DNA of 7,464 nt, taken from assembly GCA_003644175.1 (NCBI GenBank), contig QNBS01000111.1, positions 1 through 7,464 of the forward strand, given 5' to 3'. The position numbers were made by a program, and so were the translations under genes. The stretch comes from Planctomycetota bacterium. GTDB taxonomy: Bacteria > Planctomycetota > Phycisphaerae > Sedimentisphaerales > Anaerohalosphaeraceae. Within the stretch, counting starts at the first letter, position 1. The number at the start of each line of letters is the position of its first letter. The notes under the pieces are model-generated. The model did not search any database, was not told the DNA's origin, and worked only from the letters and a program-made list of their open reading frames with translations. Positions 1-6,516 of this stretch are shown here, piece after piece.

Positions 1-1
1 A

Positions 2-1900
2 CTGTCGGATTTTATCCGAAGCCTTGAGGGGACGGAGAACCTCAGGGTCGCAGAAGAAAAATTTCTGGAGTTTCTTCAATCGGACGCCACGCCGGCGGGC
101 AAGCAGTTTATTTGTCGGAATCTGAGCATCATGGGCACAGAGGCCTCGGCTGAGGTTCTGGCTCAGATGCTCGTCGATCCGAAAACATCGGATATGGCGC
201 GCTATGCATTGGAGCGAATCCCCGGCGAAAGTGTGAATGAGGTGTTGCGAAAGGCACTGCCCAGGACCAAAGGCGTTGAGAAGATCGGCGTGATCAGCAC
301 CCTGGGCCTGCGGGCGGACGCCAAATCCGTGCCTCTGTTAACCGCCCTTGTCGGTGATTTGGATACCGATATCGCCGCCGCGGCGGTTGCGGCGCTGGGC
401 CAGATCGGTACGCCGGACGCCAGGAGCGCCCTTGCAAAGGCCAGGGATGCGACGACGGGCGACCTGCAGATGCTGGTGCTGGACGCATATCTCAATTGTG
501 CAGACCGGCTGATCGACGACGGTGAAAACGAAGAGGCCCTGAAGATTTACAGGGAGCTTTATACGGGCGATATTCCGCAGCAGATTCGCAGTGCGGCCCT
601 GCGCGGCACGGTGTATTCCATGCCGGAGAAAGCCGGCGAGATCATCCTCGAGGTCATCAAGATCGGGCATGCCGAGATGCAGGAGGTGGCGTTCGGGCTT
701 GTCGGCGAGGTCGCCGACGAGCGCCGGATCAAGGCGATAGCCGATCAGTTGGGCGAGCTGTCTGCGACCGGCCAGGTGCAGTTGATTACGGCCCTTGCCA
801 ATCGCGGCAGCGCCGTGGCGAAGGACGCTGTTGTCGCCGCGGTCAAGAGCGAAAACGCCGACGTTCGCGTGGCCGCCTTGAAGGCGCTGGCCGTGCTGGG
901 AGATGCGTCGACAGTCGAGTTGTTGGCCTGCGCCGCCGGCAGCGCAGTCGGCGCCGAGCGATTAGCGGCTCGGGAGAGTCTTTACAGCATCCGCGGCCCG
1001 AACGTGGACAAGAAGATATTAGAGCTTATCGGCGCCGCCGAAGATGCGGCTAAGGTGGAGCTTATACGCAGTATCAGCCGGCGCAATATCAAAGGGGCGA
1101 CGGCGACGCTGTTGGAGACGGCGACGGATTCTTCGACCAGAGTCCAGCTTGAATCTTACAAGGCTCTCAAGGCCGTTGCCGGGCCCGAAGATTTGGCCAA
1201 ACTTGTCGAACTCCTGTGTGGTGTCGAAAACCGTACGGTTCGCAGCGAGGCCGAGCGGACGGTTGCCGCGATAGCCGCCGGAGTTGAAGATACATGCCAA
1301 AAGACCGGCGCCGTCGTTGCCGCGTTCGATGCCGCGGGCGATGCGACGGTAAAAGCGTCCCTGTTGATGGTCCTTGGTCGGATCGGCGAGGACAATTCAT
1401 TTCTTACCGTCTATATGGGTTTGAAAGACGGAGATGCGAAAGTGAAAGAAGCGGCGATAAAGGCCCTGGGCGAATGGCCGAATTCCAGGCCTGCCGATGC
1501 TCTTCTGGAAGTCGCACAAAACGCTTCCGAGGCCAGGCAAAGGATACTTGCCCTTCGCGGATACGTAAAGCTGGCGAGCCTGGATGCAAAGACGCATCCT
1601 GACAAGACGGTTGCAAGGTTTCGCAAGGCGATGGCGCTTGCCGCTGGAGTGAATGAGCAGCGCCTTGTATTGGCGGGCATCGGCAGCGTCAGCGAGGCGG
1701 CGGCGCTTAATCTTGCCGTTGAGTATATCCAGGATGCGTCGTTGGCTTTGGAAGCCCAGGCCGCGACGGTCAGGATTGCCGCGGCGGTAGTCCAGGACAA
1801 TCCCCGGGCGGCAAAGGCTGCGCTGGCGAAGGTCCTTGCTGTTTCGAAAAATGAGATGATTCGCAGCCGGGCGCAGACGATTATCGATCAGATTAAGTAA
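2..1900 (+). CDS. HEAT-repeat scaffold protein, 5' partial
   Basis: This is the C-terminal 632 residues of a larger protein. An ATG lies at 131, but the same frame is open back to base 2 and the extra 43 codons read as normal protein (LSDFIRSLEGTENL...), so the real start is outside the window. The chain is a series of paired amphipathic helices rich in Ala, Leu and Val with HEAT/PBS-lyase-like signatures, for example VPLLTALVGD...VAALGQIG near 328-410, VRVAALKALAVLGD near 861-905 and VKEAAIKALGEWP near 1442-1485. A short TPR-like stretch (DDGENEEALKIYREL) lies near 517-561. No catalytic motif is visible in this part. Such alpha-solenoids usually act as protein-binding scaffolds. In planctomycetes they often sit near DUF1080 and oxidoreductase genes, as here, but a missing N-terminal domain could define the role. 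The TAA stop is followed by a 138-base leader, so co-transcription with the next gene is possible but unproven. Family confidence is high, function unknown. Confidence 0.88.
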   Translation: MSDFIRSLEGTENLRVAEEKFLEFLQSDATPAGKQFICRNLSIMGTEASAEVLAQMLVDPKTSDMARYALERIPGESVNEVLRKALPRTKGVEKIGVISTLGLRADAKSVPLLTALVGDLDTDIAAAAVAALGQIGTPDARSALAKARDATTGDLQMLVLDAYLNCADRLIDDGENEEALKIYRELYTGDIPQQIRSAALRGTVYSMPEKAGEIILEVIKIGHAEMQEVAFGLVGEVADERRIKAIADQLGELSATGQVQLITALANRGSAVAKDAVVAAVKSENADVRVAALKALAVLGDASTVELLACAAGSAVGAERLAARESLYSIRGPNVDKKILELIGAAEDAAKVELIRSISRRNIKGATATLLETATDSSTRVQLESYKALKAVAGPEDLAKLVELLCGVENRTVRSEAERTVAAIAAGVEDTCQKTGAVVAAFDAAGDATVKASLLMVLGRIGEDNSFLTVYMGLKDGDAKVKEAAIKALGEWPNSRPADALLEVAQNASEARQRILALRGYVKLASLDAKTHPDKTVARFRKAMALAAGVNEQRLVLAGIGSVSEAAALNLAVEYIQDASLALEAQAATVRIAAAVVQDNPRAAKAALAKVLAVSKNEMIRSRAQTIIDQIK

Positions 1901-1905
1901 CAGGA

Positions 1906-1953
1906 TTTTTGCAATTTTACGGAAGGCTTAAACGTCTTTACCAACAAGAGAAG
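1906..1953 (+). promoter_or_regulatory. Shared leader element, copy 1
   Basis: It contains TTTTACGGAA at 1915-1924, identical to 6485-6494 in front of the third oxidoreductase gene. The match extends imperfectly on both sides: an upstream ATTT-rich stretch with CA, and a downstream CCAACAAGAGAAG that resembles CCAGACAAGCAAAGAGG in copy 2. The 10-mer begins 124 bases before the ATG at 2039, against 127 in copy 2. TTTA 1916-1919 can pair with TAAA 1929-1932, placing CGGAA in a loop. In addition 1909-1918 can pair with 1980-1989, which would compete with part of the downstream terminator stem. Whether it acts as DNA (regulator site) or RNA (leader fold) cannot be told from the sequence. Confidence 0.45.
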
Positions 1954-2025
1954 ATGACACTTAATTTGAGGACTTTTGCAAAATTGCGATTTGACATGTT
2001 TTTGCAAAAGTCTTGTTGGTTTTTT
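1941..2025 (+). terminator. Nested inverted repeat with T-run, possible attenuator
   Basis: Outer arms CCAACAA (1941-1947) and TTGTTGG (2013-2019) enclose a perfect 13-base-pair inner stem: GACTTTTGCAAAA at 1971-1983 with TTTTGCAAAAGTC at 2000-2012, loop 1984-1999. The 3' arm runs straight into TTTTTT (2020-2025). The next bases, AGAGG (2026-2030), are the ribosome binding site of the gene at 2039. No room remains for a promoter between T-run and start, so the hairpin must be read through for that gene to be expressed. It could also simply terminate the HEAT gene transcript in part. Caveats are the A/T-rich inner stem and a 23-base bulge on the 5' side. The inner arms each contain the self-complementary TTTTGCAAAA (1974-1983 and 2000-2009), so a DNA operator is an alternative reading. 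Confidence 0.5.
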
Positions 2026-2038
2026 AGAGGATACTGCT

Positions 2039-3400
2039 ATGAAAGAGCAGGAAAAGAACAAACGACCGAATAGAATTTCGAGAAGACGGTTTCTGGGTTC
2101 GGCTGCTGCGGGTGCGGCGGCCTTTACAATTGTTCCCAGAGGCGTATTGGGCGGTCCTGCTCATGCGGCGCCGAGCGATAAGCTGAATATCGCGGCCATA
2201 GGGTCGGGCGGCAAGGGAGGCGGCAATGTCAAGGCGTGCAGGAACGAGAATATCGTTGCTTTGTGCGATGTGGATCATGCTCGTGCGGCTAAGACTTTCG
2301 AGGAGTTCCCGAAGGCTGCGAGGTGGTTTGATTTCCGTAAGATGCTTGAAAAGCAAAAAGACATCGACGCGGTAATCATTGCGACCCCGGACCACACTCA
2401 TACGGTTGCGGCGATGGCTGCGATGCAGTTGGGCAAGCACGTTTACGTTCAGAAACCTCTTACGAGGTTGGTGGGCGAGGCTCGTATCCTTACCGAAGCG
2501 GCGAGAAAATACAAGGTTGCGACCCAGATGGGCAACCAGGGTCATTCCGGCGACGGCGTTCGCGATATCTGCGAGTGGATCTGGGACGGCGCAATCGGCG
2601 ATGTTCGCGAGGTTCACGCCTGGACGAACCGCCCGATCTGGCCGCAGGGTATAGATCGCCCGTTGGGGAGTCCTCCGATTCCGAGCACTCTCAACTGGGA
2701 TCTGTGGGTGGGTCCTTCCCCGATGAGGCCTTATCATTCGGCTTATCTGCCTTTCAACTGGCGCGGCTGGTGGGACTTTGGCTGCGGCGCCCTGGGCGAC
2801 ATGGCCTGCCATGTGATGGACCCGCTGGTCTGGGCTTTGAAGCTGAAATACCCGACATCCGTCGAGGCGTGCGCGACGGAGGTCAACGAGGAAACATTCC
2901 CCCTCGCATCGATCGTTCGCTTCGAGTTCCCCGCACGCGAAGGCATGCCTCCGGTTACGGTTAACTGGTATGACGGCGGGATGAAACCTCCGCGTCCGGA
3001 CGCACTTGAGAAAGGCCGTCGGCTGGATCAGGCCAGAAGTAACGTTCTGTTCATGGGCGACAAGGGCGTTCTTCGGTGCGGCGAGTACGGCGACAGTCCT
3101 CAACTGATTCCTTATTCGAAGAATCGCGAGTATAAGCGCCCGGCCAGGACGCTCGACAGGATACCAGGCGGTCGGGGCGGCCATGAAAAGAACTGGATAG
3201 AAGCCTGTAAGGGCGGCAAGCCGGCGTGCTCGAACTTTGATTATTCCGGTCCGTTCACGGAGATGGTTGTGATGGGTAATCTGGCGCTGAAATTCTTAGG
3301 CCAGAAGCTCGAATGGGACGGCGACAACATGAAGTTCACCAACAACGATGAGGCCAACAAGTATGTCATGCTGCCTTATCGCGAGGGCTGGGAGATTTAG
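2039..3400 (+). CDS. Tat-exported Gfo/Idh/MocA oxidoreductase
   Basis: The protein has 453 residues. I chose the ATG at 2039 because AGAGG lies 8 bases before it and it puts a twin-arginine signal at the N-terminus (S-R-R-R-F-L at 14-19, Ala-rich core, likely cleavage after AHA at 41-43). The frame extends to a weak upstream start at 1976, but that would bury the signal. A Rossmann NAD(P)-binding half follows: G-S-G-G-K-G at 55-60, Asp77 ending strand 2 (suggesting NAD), and ATPDHTH at 115-121. The usual EKP lysine motif is VQKP at 137-140, so the Glu is Gln. The C-terminal half has NWDLWVGP (219-226) and GDMACHVMDP (253-262), matching the family's D-x-G-x-H-x-x-D region with catalytic His. 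Likely role: periplasmic oxidation or reduction of a sugar or glycoside, with the cofactor loaded before export. It is first in an apparent operon. The family is secure, the substrate unknown. Confidence 0.93.
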   Translation: MKEQEKNKRPNRISRRRFLGSAAAGAAAFTIVPRGVLGGPAHAAPSDKLNIAAIGSGGKGGGNVKACRNENIVALCDVDHARAAKTFEEFPKAARWFDFRKMLEKQKDIDAVIIATPDHTHTVAAMAAMQLGKHVYVQKPLTRLVGEARILTEAARKYKVATQMGNQGHSGDGVRDICEWIWDGAIGDVREVHAWTNRPIWPQGIDRPLGSPPIPSTLNWDLWVGPSPMRPYHSAYLPFNWRGWWDFGCGALGDMACHVMDPLVWALKLKYPTSVEACATEVNEETFPLASIVRFEFPAREGMPPVTVNWYDGGMKPPRPDALEKGRRLDQARSNVLFMGDKGVLRCGEYGDSPQLIPYSKNREYKRPARTLDRIPGGRGGHEKNWIEACKGGKPACSNFDYSGPFTEMVVMGNLALKFLGQKLEWDGDNMKFTNNDEANKYVMLPYREGWEI

Positions 3401-3472
3401 ATTTGCGTTCCGGCGGCGTTCGCCTTTGGATCAAACGAATTGACTGAAATAACTTATTCTGGAGAAATCGTT

Positions 3473-4969
3473 ATGTATCGAAAAGCAGCGTTCTTTATAT
3501 TAGCGGCGATGGTGGTCCTGGCGTGTTGCCTGCCGCAGGCCTCGGCGCAACAGGAGCAGCGCAGAAGCAGGGGCAGGGGCAGAAACAGGGGCAGGGGTTT
3601 CCATCCGCCGACCGACGCCTACGACGGCTGGCGTCTGGGCATGCAGGCGTATTCGTTCAAGAAGTTCACGTTCTTCGAGGCCGTGGACAAGACGGCGTCT
3701 TTGGGGTTAGACTGGATCGAGGCCTATCCCGGCCAGAAGCTGAGCAAGGATCATCCCGATGTGAAAATCGACCACAATATGTCGGCCCGGATGCAGGAGG
3801 TCATGAAGGCCAAGCTACGCGATTCCGGCGTCAGGCTGATCAATTACGGCGTAGTGGGCCTGTCGAAGGATGAAGCCAAGTGCCGGAAGGTCTTTGACTT
3901 CGCCAGGGCGATGAGGATCAGGACCATTGTTTCCGAGCCGCCGGAGGATGCTCTCGACCTTGTCGATAAGCTCTGCCGGGAGTACAAGATCAACGTTGCG
4001 ATTCACAACCACCCCAAACCTTCGCATTACTGGAATCCTGATACCGTGCTAAAGGCCTGCCAAGGCCGCAGCGAAAGGATCGGCGCCTGCGCCGACACGG
4101 GCCACTGGGTGCGTTCCGGGCTGGATCCGTTAGAGTGCCTAAAGAAGCTCAAAGGCCGGATTATAAGCTCGCACTTCAAGGAACTCGAAGACGGCCATGA
4201 CGTGCCGTGGGGACAGGGCCAAAACCGTGTCAAGGGCCTGCTCGAAGAACTGCACAGCCAGGGTTACAAGGGTTCGTTTTCGATTGAGTACGAGCACAAC
4301 TGGCTAAACTCCGTGCCCGAGATACGCCGGTGTGTCGCCTATTACAACAAGGTGGCAGGCGTTCTGAAGCCCGGCGGCTGGCAGGATGTATTGGCGTCTG
4401 ATTTGTCGAACTGCACCTTCAACGAGGGAAGCTGGACGTATGCCGACGGCGTTCTTTCGCGTGCCGGCAAAGGGTATATCTGGACAAAGGACAAATACGG
4501 CGATTTCATTCTCGACCTTGAGTTTAAGGTTGCCCCGAAGAGCAACAGCGGTGTCTTTATTCGAACCGCCGATATTAAGGATCCGGTGCAGACGGGCATC
4601 GAGATTCAGATATATGACTCCTTCGGGGCGGCGCCGAGCACGCATAGCTGCGGAGCGGTTTATGACTGCCTTGCTCCCGCCAAAAATATGGTAAAGAAGG
4701 CCGGCGAATGGAATCACATGACGATAGCAGCCTTTGGCAATCGCATCTTTGTAACGATGAACAATGAGCGCATCATCCGCATGGATTTGAATGAGTGGAC
4801 GGAAGCGAAGAAGAATCCCGACGATTCGGATAACAAGTTCAAGACCGCGTATAAGGATATGGCCCGGTCGGGAGTGATCGGTTTCCAGGACCACGGCTAT
4901 CCGGTGTGGTATCGTAATATAAGGGTTAGAAAAGTTGACATGTCTCAGTGGAGATCCAGAAGAAGATGA
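3473..4969 (+). CDS. Exported fusion: sugar-isomerase-like TIM barrel + DUF1080
   Basis: The protein has 498 residues. The ATG at 3473 follows GGAGA by 7 bases; a TTG 33 bases upstream lacks such a site. A Sec signal spans 1-25 (ASA then QQ), though V-L-A-C at 15-18 could be a weak lipobox. An Arg/Gly linker (30-42) follows. Residues about 52-298 form an AP_endonuc_2/sugar isomerase-epimerase TIM barrel with candidate metal ligands His178 (IHNHP), Asp208 (ADTGH), His234 (SSHFKE) and Glu272 (IEYEH). Residues about 302-487 form a DUF1080 (PF06439) domain, seen in NSGVFIR 358-364, EIQIYD 377-382, GEWNHMTI 411-418 and the QDHG...YRNIRVR end. DUF1080 members include 3-keto-disaccharide hydrolases, and related TIM barrels act on 3-keto glycosides. 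I infer that the two domains perform consecutive steps on one keto-sugar. It lies 72 bases after the first oxidoreductase gene, and its TGA overlaps the next ATG. Confidence 0.92.
   Translation: MYRKAAFFILAAMVVLACCLPQASAQQEQRRSRGRGRNRGRGFHPPTDAYDGWRLGMQAYSFKKFTFFEAVDKTASLGLDWIEAYPGQKLSKDHPDVKIDHNMSARMQEVMKAKLRDSGVRLINYGVVGLSKDEAKCRKVFDFARAMRIRTIVSEPPEDALDLVDKLCREYKINVAIHNHPKPSHYWNPDTVLKACQGRSERIGACADTGHWVRSGLDPLECLKKLKGRIISSHFKELEDGHDVPWGQGQNRVKGLLEELHSQGYKGSFSIEYEHNWLNSVPEIRRCVAYYNKVAGVLKPGGWQDVLASDLSNCTFNEGSWTYADGVLSRAGKGYIWTKDKYGDFILDLEFKVAPKSNSGVFIRTADIKDPVQTGIEIQIYDSFGAAPSTHSCGAVYDCLAPAKNMVKKAGEWNHMTIAAFGNRIFVTMNNERIIRMDLNEWTEAKKNPDDSDNKFKTAYKDMARSGVIGFQDHGYPVWYRNIRVRKVDMSQWRSRRR
3568..3597 (+). 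repeat. G-rich direct repeat inside the fusion gene
   Basis: A 12-base unit, CAGGGGCAGGGG, occurs at 3568-3579 and 3586-3597, separated by CAGAAA. It encodes part of the Arg/Gly linker after the signal peptide. Four GGGG runs (3570-3573, 3576-3579, 3588-3591, 3594-3597) with spacers of 2, 8 and 2 bases fit a possible G-quadruplex on the coding strand and the mRNA. The repeat is certain, a structural role is not. Confidence 0.7.
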
Positions 4970-6324
4970 AAAGTAAATTAGACAGACGTAGTTTCATGCG
5001 TTCAACCGCGGCAATCGGCGCCGGTTTGTTCATCGCCCCGCAGGCTTTCGGCGCAGGCGCCGCCGCCGGTGCAAAAGACGACATCAACGTGGCCCTGTTG
5101 GGCGCAGGCGCCGAGGGGCAGGTCCTTATGAACGCCATTCTCAAGCTCGGCAAGGGCTCCGGAATTCGTTTCCGGGCGGTGTGCGATATCTGGGAGAAAC
5201 AGCCCCTCAAGCGTGTTTCGCGTACACTTAACGCCTACAAGGCTTACGGCCATGCGGGCACGCCGTACACCGAGTACAAGGAGATGCTCGACAGCGAGAC
5301 CGATCTCGATGCCGTGATCGTCGCCACGCCCGACTTCTGGCACGCCGAGCACGCCTGTGCGTCCATGGAAAAAGGCCTGCACGTCTATTGCGAAAAAGAG
5401 ATGTCCAACACGCTGGAAGGCGCAAAAAAGATCATCGAAACCGCCAAAAAGACCAGGAGGCTGGTTCAGATCGGCCATCAGCGCCGCAGCAACCCGCGGT
5501 ATCGGCATTGCCAGAGCAAGGTGCTCGCAGAAGCCGATATGCTCGGTCGTATCACCACGATCAACGGCCAGTGGAACCGCAGCAAGGCCGCCTGTGAAGA
5601 TTTGGGCTGGCCCAAGGGCTCCGAACTCGACAAGGCGACGCTGGAAAAATACGGCTACAAGGACATGAACCAGTTCAGGAACTGGCGCTGGTACAAGGGC
5701 CTGGGCGGCGGACCGATCGTCGACCTCGGTTCGCACCAGATCGATATCTACGCATGGTTCCTCGGCGCCCGGCCCAAGTCGATCATCGCAAGCGGCGGAA
5801 TCGATTACTGGACCGATCATGAATGGTACGACAATGTGATCGCCATTTATGAATTCGAGACGAAGAAGGGCCCTGTCCGCGCATCGTACCAGACGATCAC
5901 GACAAACAGCAACGGCGGCTACTTCGAGGTCTTCATGGGCGACGAGGGCACATTGGACATTTCCGAGGCCGCCGGTCGCGGCGGGGTGTACCGTGAAAGC
6001 AGCGTGCCCGAAGAGAAATGGGAAAAATGGGTCAAGGCCGGCATCATCGCCAGGACCGAGGCGCCCAAGGCCGCGGCGGGCGATCACAGTGCAGGCGACG
6101 TTCGCGACTCTGTCCCGGCGACGAAGTACGATATCCCGGTGGAGATGAACGTGCCGTTCCATCAGCCGCATCTGGTGAACTTCTTCGACGCGATCCGCGG
6201 CACGGCCAAGCTCAATTGCCCCGTCGAGGTCGGATACGAGACGGCCGTGATGGTCCTAAAGGCCAACGAAGCCGTAGAAGCGGGCAAAAAGCTCGATTTC
6301 AAGCCGTCGGATTTCCACGTGTAA
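4966..6324 (+). CDS. Tat-exported Gfo/Idh/MocA oxidoreductase, paralogue A
   Basis: The protein has 452 residues. The ATG at 4966 overlaps the preceding TGA as ATGA, a typical translational coupling arrangement. A GTG at 4948 in frame would only add six residues ahead of the signal. The N-terminus carries a short Tat signal (D-R-R-S-F-M at 6-11, hydrophobic segment 14-30). The Rossmann half shows G-A-G-A-E-G at 46-51, Asp74 after strand 2 (pointing to NAD) and ATPDFWH at 120-126. The EKP position reads CEKEMS (142-147), keeping the Lys but with Glu in place of Pro. The catalytic region GGGP...DLGSHQID (247-260) supplies Asp253, His257 and Asp260. Length is normal for an exported member. Being coupled to the keto-sugar cleaving fusion, it probably handles the substrate or product of that enzyme, possibly reducing the keto product or regenerating cofactor. 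That assignment is inference; the family is clear. Confidence 0.93.
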   Translation: MKSKLDRRSFMRSTAAIGAGLFIAPQAFGAGAAAGAKDDINVALLGAGAEGQVLMNAILKLGKGSGIRFRAVCDIWEKQPLKRVSRTLNAYKAYGHAGTPYTEYKEMLDSETDLDAVIVATPDFWHAEHACASMEKGLHVYCEKEMSNTLEGAKKIIETAKKTRRLVQIGHQRRSNPRYRHCQSKVLAEADMLGRITTINGQWNRSKAACEDLGWPKGSELDKATLEKYGYKDMNQFRNWRWYKGLGGGPIVDLGSHQIDIYAWFLGARPKSIIASGGIDYWTDHEWYDNVIAIYEFETKKGPVRASYQTITTNSNGGYFEVFMGDEGTLDISEAAGRGGVYRESSVPEEKWEKWVKAGIIARTEAPKAAAGDHSAGDVRDSVPATKYDIPVEMNVPFHQPHLVNFFDAIRGTAKLNCPVEVGYETAVMVLKANEAVEAGKKLDFKPSDFHV

Positions 6325-6392
6325 TCCGCCCCTGCGGCACAGAAGCTATTATTTCAAATTCAGTTAATTAGAGCCGATTGGCCGTAAGTGTC

Positions 6393-6412
6393 ATTCCCGC
6401 GAAAGCGGGAAT
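6393..6412. repeat. dRS3-like short hairpin repeat
   Basis: A perfect 8-base-pair stem, ATTCCCGC (6393-6400) with GCGGGAAT (6405-6412), closes a GAAA tetraloop. It fits ATTCCC-N8-GGGAAT, the form of the neisserial dRS3 repeat, and similar hairpins with flanking TC and CCAG are dispersed in many bacterial genomes. It lies 68 bases after a stop codon, has no T-run, and so is more likely a dispersed repeat or mRNA 3'-end stabiliser than a terminator. Confidence 0.7.
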
Positions 6413-6436
6413 CCAGAAAGCTTATGGTTTAGTCAG

Positions 6437-6460
6437 GCCATCGAAAGATCGGCGTTTTTT
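6437..6460 (+). terminator. Intrinsic terminator after the operon
   Basis: GCCATC (6437-6442) pairs with GAT-C-GGC (6447-6453, one bulged C) around a GAAA tetraloop, and TTTTTT follows at 6455-6460. The stem is short (6 pairs), but loop and U-tract are typical. It is well placed to end transcripts coming from the gene that stops at 6324, leaving the region from about 6461 as the control region of the next gene. Confidence 0.6.
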
Positions 6461-6472
6461 AACTGGAATTAT

Positions 6473-6516
6473 TATTATTTCAGGTTTTACGGAATGAAAC
6501 CAGACAAGCAAAGAGG
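6473..6516 (+). promoter_or_regulatory. Shared leader element, copy 2
   Basis: TTTTACGGAA at 6485-6494 repeats 1915-1924. GGTTTTA (6483-6489) pairs with TGAAACC (6495-6501, one G-U pair), putting CGGAA (6490-6494) in the loop. The downstream bases CCAGACAAGCAAAGAGG (6500-6516) resemble those after copy 1. Overlapping TATTAT hexamers (6470-6475, 6473-6478) could serve as a -10 box with transcription starting near 6481-6485, but no convincing -35 is seen. The element lies 127 bases before the ATG at 6612. Confidence 0.45.

Noticed and set aside
131..133. ATG at 131 as start of the HEAT-repeat protein
   Set aside because: The frame is open back to base 2 with protein-like sequence and there is no clear ribosome binding site before 131, so it is an internal Met.
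1991..1996. TTGACA as a -35 box upstream of the gene at 2039
   Set aside because: No -10-like hexamer lies 16-18 bases downstream; the bases there belong to the hairpin arm and T-run.
1976..2038. Extended start of the first oxidoreductase at 1976
   Set aside because: It would place 21 residues translated from the hairpin ahead of the Tat signal. The ATG at 2039 has a well-spaced AGAGG.
2024..3184. Long minus-strand open frame (386 codons) opposite the first oxidoreductase
   Set aside because: It is the mirror of a clearly coding + strand gene in high-G+C DNA, has no recognisable domain, and is Arg/His/Pro-rich like other shadows.
3412..3424. GGCG-GCGTT-CGCC as a terminator between the first oxidoreductase and the fusion gene
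   Set aside because: The stem has only 4 pairs and there is no adequate T-run (TTTGGA follows).
3440..3460. TTGACT plus TATTCT as a promoter for the fusion gene
   Set aside because: The spacing is only 9 bases, and the short gap suggests co-transcription with the preceding gene.
5002..6171. Long minus-strand open frame (389 codons) opposite the second oxidoreductase
   Set aside because: Same reason: it is antisense to a conserved Rossmann-fold enzyme and shows no family features of its own.
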